A DNA stretch of 16,477 bases, taken from assembly GCA_934702165.1 (NCBI GenBank), contig CAKUYG010000027.1, positions 1-16,477 of the forward strand, given 5' to 3'. The translations under genes and the position numbers were made by a program. The stretch comes from an uncultured Bacteroidales bacterium. GTDB lineage: Bacteria > Bacteroidota > Bacteroidia > Bacteroidales > UBA932. The number at the start of each line of letters is the position of its first letter. The stretch's first letter is position 1. The notes below the pieces were generated by a model, which was given only the letters and a program-made list of their open reading frames with translations, was not told the origin of the DNA and made no database searches. Shown one piece after another: positions 13,743 through 16,477 of this stretch.

Positions 13743-14893
13743 TGAGAAGATTTCTCGTGGCATCCGTGCTGGCCTTGACGGTCAGCGCCGGCTGCTTTGC
13801 GCAGACCAAGGCCGAGACCAAACTGTATGACAAGACTGTCAAGAGGCCGTCTGTGGCAGCTTTTGACAAGTTCCTCAAAAAATATCCGTCTTCCGTCTAT
13901 TCGGACGAAATCAAGGCCCGGCGGGACACTCTTCTGCATATCAGCCCCTATACTGAGCAGCAGGCGTCGTCCATCATCGGGGGCACTCTTCCTGCCGGAG
14001 CCGAGTTCAAGGCCATACCTCTGCGCAGCGATGGAGTGGACAAGATATACGCCGTCTGCATCGGTGCCGACACCCTCGGGCTTGACCGCGTGCGCATCTG
14101 CTCTGTGGAGCGTGTGCCGGGCAAAAGGGGAAAACCTGACATCTGGAAGACTCTCGGCAGCTACGAAGTGCCGGCCTCTGATGCAGAAGGGATGGCCGAA
14201 AGGCATTTTGTGGACAGCAGCTTTACATTCCGCATAAAGGGGGCTGACTGGTTCGGCTTCAGTTACCTGATGTCTTCCGCCGACAAGTCGCAGCAGGTAT
14301 ATGTCGAGGCTAGTTACTGTCCGTCAAGCGACGCTTTCGATGTAGTCGCTTTCCGTGGCGCCAATACTTTGGCTGCCGGTTCTGCCGATCCGTACCACAT
14401 CACCGGCCGGGTGGAGAAGAGCCTGCTTGGCGGCGAGACTCAGCCGCAGGTCCGCCTGATGCTCTCACGCATAGAGAAGAATCCTCTGCTTGAGGCTATC
14501 CCGGAGAGGGATTATCTCACCGATGCTGCCATAGAATGGTGGATCTCTCACAATCCAGAGGCTCTTACTACGGCCAAGAAATTGAGTTTCAATATACTCC
14601 CGGTTGAATGTTCGCTCGTGGAGAACTTCGCCGCGGCCAAGGGCAAGGTGAACTCCGCCAAGTACCGGGCGGCCATGATGGACATCCGCGGGTATACCGT
14701 AGTGGTGGCCTATCAGAAGGAAAGCGGGGACTATGTATTGGCGTGGGCCGAGCCGGAGTGCCGCAACAAATACAAGGACCGCCTGCTCAACAGCATCGAG
14801 CTTGACGGCAGCGCACTCACCATGTCATTCTATCATGGAAGCCGCTACTTCAAGTACACCATCAACCTCGCGTCCAAGACTCTGCGCCGCTGA
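13739..14893 (+). CDS. Secreted protein of unknown function, third gene of the DPP IV-like operon
   Basis: 384 residues starting MMRRFLVASVLALTVSAGCFAQ, a signal peptide with likely cleavage after CFA. The start ATG overlaps the peptidase stop; the second ATG at 13742 would serve equally. Residues about 25-65 (YDKTVKRPSVAAFDKFLKKY then PSSVYSDEIKARRD) look like a TPR-type helical hairpin as in YbgF/BamD-like proteins. The remainder is probably mixed beta with several Trp/Tyr-rich strands (DWFGFSYLMS, YTVVVAYQK, FYHGSRYFKYTINL). I recognise no enzyme motif. Tight coupling suggests it works with, or is made alongside, the peptidase. The region after it to 14948 shows no clear terminator. Confidence 0.85.
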   Translation: MMRRFLVASVLALTVSAGCFAQTKAETKLYDKTVKRPSVAAFDKFLKKYPSSVYSDEIKARRDTLLHISPYTEQQASSIIGGTLPAGAEFKAIPLRSDGVDKIYAVCIGADTLGLDRVRICSVERVPGKRGKPDIWKTLGSYEVPASDAEGMAERHFVDSSFTFRIKGADWFGFSYLMSSADKSQQVYVEASYCPSSDAFDVVAFRGANTLAAGSADPYHITGRVEKSLLGGETQPQVRLMLSRIEKNPLLEAIPERDYLTDAAIEWWISHNPEALTTAKKLSFNILPVECSLVENFAAAKGKVNSAKYRAAMMDIRGYTVVVAYQKESGDYVLAWAEPECRNKYKDRLLNSIELDGSALTMSFYHGSRYFKYTINLASKTLRR

Positions 14894-14948
14894 TTTTTGC
14901 CCGAAGCCCGAAATGACTGGAAATGAACCTTTATTTTGCCGGCGCGGG

Positions 14949-14980
14949 TATGGACAATTCAATATAAATCACTAAATTTG
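14949..14980 (+). promoter_or_regulatory. Promoter of the surface-polysaccharide operon
   Basis: A perfect -7 box TAAATTTG (14973-14980) lies 20 nt after TATG (14949-14952), which is one base off the TTTG -33 box. The expected start site near 14987 leaves a leader of about 113 nt before the antiterminator gene. I see no flanking inverted repeats of the kind that make capsule promoters invertible. Confidence 0.65.
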
Positions 14981-14986
14981 CAATCC

Positions 14987-15099
14987 CCGTGATTGGCTTC
15001 TGTCAGGGGAGGAGCAGGCTCGGGTTTTCCCGTAAGCAATTGTTAACTCATTAAAGTTCAACCTATTAGGTGGATTTTGATGACCCTAGGTGTAAATTG
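14987..15099 (+). promoter_or_regulatory. Structured 5' leader of the UpxY operon
   Basis: Two hairpins can form: GCTTCT (14996-15001) with AGGAGC (15010-15015), and GCT-CGGG (15018-15024) with CCCG-ta-AGC (15029-15037) on a TTTT loop. UpxY proteins are known to act on the leader of their own capsule operon in Bacteroides, so this is the likely recognition or pause region; that it functions here is inferred. Confidence 0.45.
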
Positions 15100-15642
15100 A
15101 TGGCCACTTTGGACTATGATGCCGTCGCGTGGTACGTGATGCGCGTGACATATCAGCGTGAACTGCCCGTGCAGGCGAAACTGAGCGCTTCAGGCATCGA
15201 GACCTTCGTCCCGGTGGGCCGTGTACGGAGGCGCAACGCCGAAGGGGTGTCAGTGGGCTGGAAGACCGAGCCCCTTGTGCACAACTACATCTTCATACGT
15301 GATTCCCTGCGTACCATCCGCAGTCTCAAGGCTGAAATACCTCATCTGCGCTACATGATGGGGACAGATGAGGACGGGCTTTCCCGGCCGCAGTCAGTGC
15401 CGGACAAGCAGATGCAGGACTTCATCAAGGTCGTCAATACGGCGGGTTCCAAGTTCCTCACCGAATTGCCGGATCTCAAGAAAGGTGACAGGGTCAGAGT
15501 GCTTGTTGGCCCGTTTGAAGGGGTCGAAGGGGTTTTCGTGATGATGCCGCGCCGCCATGAGAACAGGGTTGTGGTGCAGATCAAGGGGGTGGCCGCAGTG
15601 GCCACGACATCGCTTCTGCGCCGCGATGTGGAAAAAATATGA
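15100..15642 (+). CDS. UpxY-family transcription antiterminator (NusG-like)
   Basis: 180 residues from the ATG at 15100; a GTG start at 15070 would add ten residues with no family support. The NGN domain opens with [19 protein letters not shown], followed by [22 protein letters not shown] and [20 protein letters not shown] follows and a C-terminal KOW domain ends the protein ([20 protein letters not shown] ... [21 protein letters not shown]). This is the layout of the Bacteroides UpxY proteins, which prevent premature termination in their own capsular polysaccharide operon. It is the first gene after the promoter at 14949, with UDP-glucose dehydrogenase 10 nt downstream, exactly the setting expected. 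No UpxZ-type inhibitor gene follows it, unlike the classical B. fragilis loci. Confidence 0.93.
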   Translation: MATLDYDAVAWYVMRVTYQRELPVQAKLSASGIETFVPVGRVRRRNAEGVSVGWKTEPLVHNYIFIRDSLRTIRSLKAEIPHLRYMMGTDEDGLSRPQSVPDKQMQDFIKVVNTAGSKFLTELPDLKKGDRVRVLVGPFEGVEGVFVMMPRRHENRVVVQIKGVAAVATTSLLRRDVEKI

Positions 15643-15652
15643 AAAAACTGAC

Positions 15653-16477
15653 ATGAGAGAATTCAAGGACATACAGATAGCGGTGGCCGGCACGGGATAC
15701 GTCGGCCTGAGCATAGCGACGCTGCTCGCCCAGCACCACAAAGTCACGGCCGTGGACGTCATTCCCGAGAAAGTCGAGAAGATCAACAGCCGCATCAGCC
15801 CCATCCAGGACGAATACATAGAGAAATATTTCCGCGGGCAGTTCCCCGACGGGGTGCAGGGCGGGCTTGACCTAAGCGCCACGCTCGACGGGGCGGCAGC
15901 CTACCGGGATGCCGATTTCGTGGTCATCGCGGCCCCGACCAACTACGATCCCGAGAAGAACTACTTCGACACGCACCATATCGAGGATGTCATCAATCTG
16001 GTGCTCAGCGTCAACCCCGATGCTGTCATGGTCATCAAGTCCACCATCCCGGTGGGCTACACCCGCAGCCTGTATGTCAAATACGCCCTCAAGTTCCTTA
16101 CCGACCCGGAGCTGAAAGGCAAGAAGTTCAACCTGCTCTTTTCCCCGGAGTTCCTCCGCGAGAGCAAGGCCCTCTACGACAACCTCTACCCGTCCCGCAT
16201 CATAGTCGGATACCCGGAGAGCCTCCCTGCCGACAAGGATCGCAAGTGGGACGAGGAGAACGCAGCCATCGCCGCCATAGGCAGCCCGCAGGCCCGCGAG
16301 CACGCCAGGATTTTCGCCGACCTTCTCCGGGAGGGCGCACTCAAAGAAGACATCCCGACCCTTTACATGGGCATGAAGGAGGCCGAGGCCGTGAAGCTTT
16401 TCGCCAACACCTACCTCGCCCTGCGGGTCAGCTACTTCAACGAACTGGACACTTACGCCGAGGTCAAAGGTCTTGAT
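15653..16477 (+). CDS. ugd: UDP-glucose 6-dehydrogenase, 3' end outside window
   Basis: 275 residues visible, still open at the window end. The enzyme oxidises UDP-glucose to UDP-glucuronate with two NAD+, supplying capsule precursors. The Rossmann motif AGTGYVGLS (Gly13, Gly15, Gly18) is near the N-terminus. Then come [41 protein letters not shown] and [20 protein letters not shown] with the conserved Lys/Asn pair. This order closely follows short E. coli-type Ugd (about 390 residues), so roughly 115 residues including the catalytic Cys (GYGG-x-CLPKD) lie beyond the window. Residues about 200-225 ([15 protein letters not shown]) appear to be an added loop relative to E. coli. The ATG at 15653 is chosen because an earlier ATG at 15639 is out of frame and stops after five codons. 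Confidence 0.93.
   Translation, partial: MREFKDIQIAVAGTGYVGLSIATLLAQHHKVTAVDVIPEKVEKINSRISPIQDEYIEKYFRGQFPDGVQGGLDLSATLDGAAAYRDADFVVIAAPTNYDPEKNYFDTHHIEDVINLVLSVNPDAVMVIKSTIPVGYTRSLYVKYALKFLTDPELKGKKFNLLFSPEFLRESKALYDNLYPSRIIVGYPESLPADKDRKWDEENAAIAAIGSPQAREHARIFADLLREGALKEDIPTLYMGMKEAEAVKLFANTYLALRVSYFNELDTYAEVKGLD

Noticed and set aside
14894..15060. Search for an invertible promoter or recombinase site upstream of the UpxY gene
   Set aside because: Only short arms (4-7 bp) were found; nothing like the long inverted repeats flanking phase-variable capsule promoters.
15070..15099. GTG start for the UpxY-like protein
   Set aside because: The extra ten residues have no counterpart in the family, and the ATG at 15100 lies just before the conserved NGN start.

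Overview
This is a piece of a Bacteroidales (Bacteroidota) chromosome. The evidence is a SusD-family protein, promoter boxes of the Bacteroides TTTG / TAnnTTTG type, an UpxY-type antiterminator and a set of secreted carbohydrate enzymes typical of polysaccharide utilisation loci (PULs). The genus cannot be fixed from the sequence; the moderately high G+C of the long genes argues against the low-GC Bacteroides species. No rRNA, tRNA, CRISPR array or complete insertion sequence was found.

Layout. (1) 1-1808: 3' part of a large SusD-like glycan-binding lipoprotein, closed by a strong intrinsic terminator. (2) 1847-3500: an AT-richer interval with a small orphan lipoprotein, a 16-bp-armed inverted repeat, the wreck of an AbiE-type toxin-antitoxin locus (antitoxin N-terminus joined to a toxin motif), and a complete HigBA-type toxin-antitoxin pair on the minus strand. 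(3) 3502-11361: a carbohydrate-degradation block. A CE15 glucuronoyl-esterase-like enzyme and an S1 sulfatase form a minus-strand operon ending at a 34-nt palindrome. Divergent from it, across 77 bp, run a GH78 alpha-L-rhamnosidase and an M20 dipeptidase. The dipeptidase has an in-frame TAA at codon 4 of its expected reading frame. (4) 11412-14893: a good promoter followed by three genes chained by 4-nt overlaps: a conserved 144-aa membrane-anchored protein, a shortened dipeptidyl-peptidase IV-like S9 enzyme and an unrecognised 384-aa secreted protein. (5) 14949-16477: the start of a surface-polysaccharide locus, with promoter, structured leader, UpxY-type NusG-like antiterminator and UDP-glucose 6-dehydrogenase (cut by the window end).

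How the genes fit together. SusD would present glycan at the cell surface. GH78 removes alpha-L-rhamnose, the sulfatase removes sulfate esters and CE15 cleaves uronic-acid esters. Together these suggest a rhamnose- and uronate-containing, possibly sulfated or ester-linked glycan (inference). The two peptidase units handle peptides, and the last operon starts uronate-containing capsule synthesis.

The points most worth a second look are the early stop in the dipeptidase, the toxin-antitoxin graveyard with flanking repeats, the missing N-terminal propeller segment in the DPP IV-like enzyme, and the inserted domain in the rhamnosidase. I did not find a clearly new biological system.
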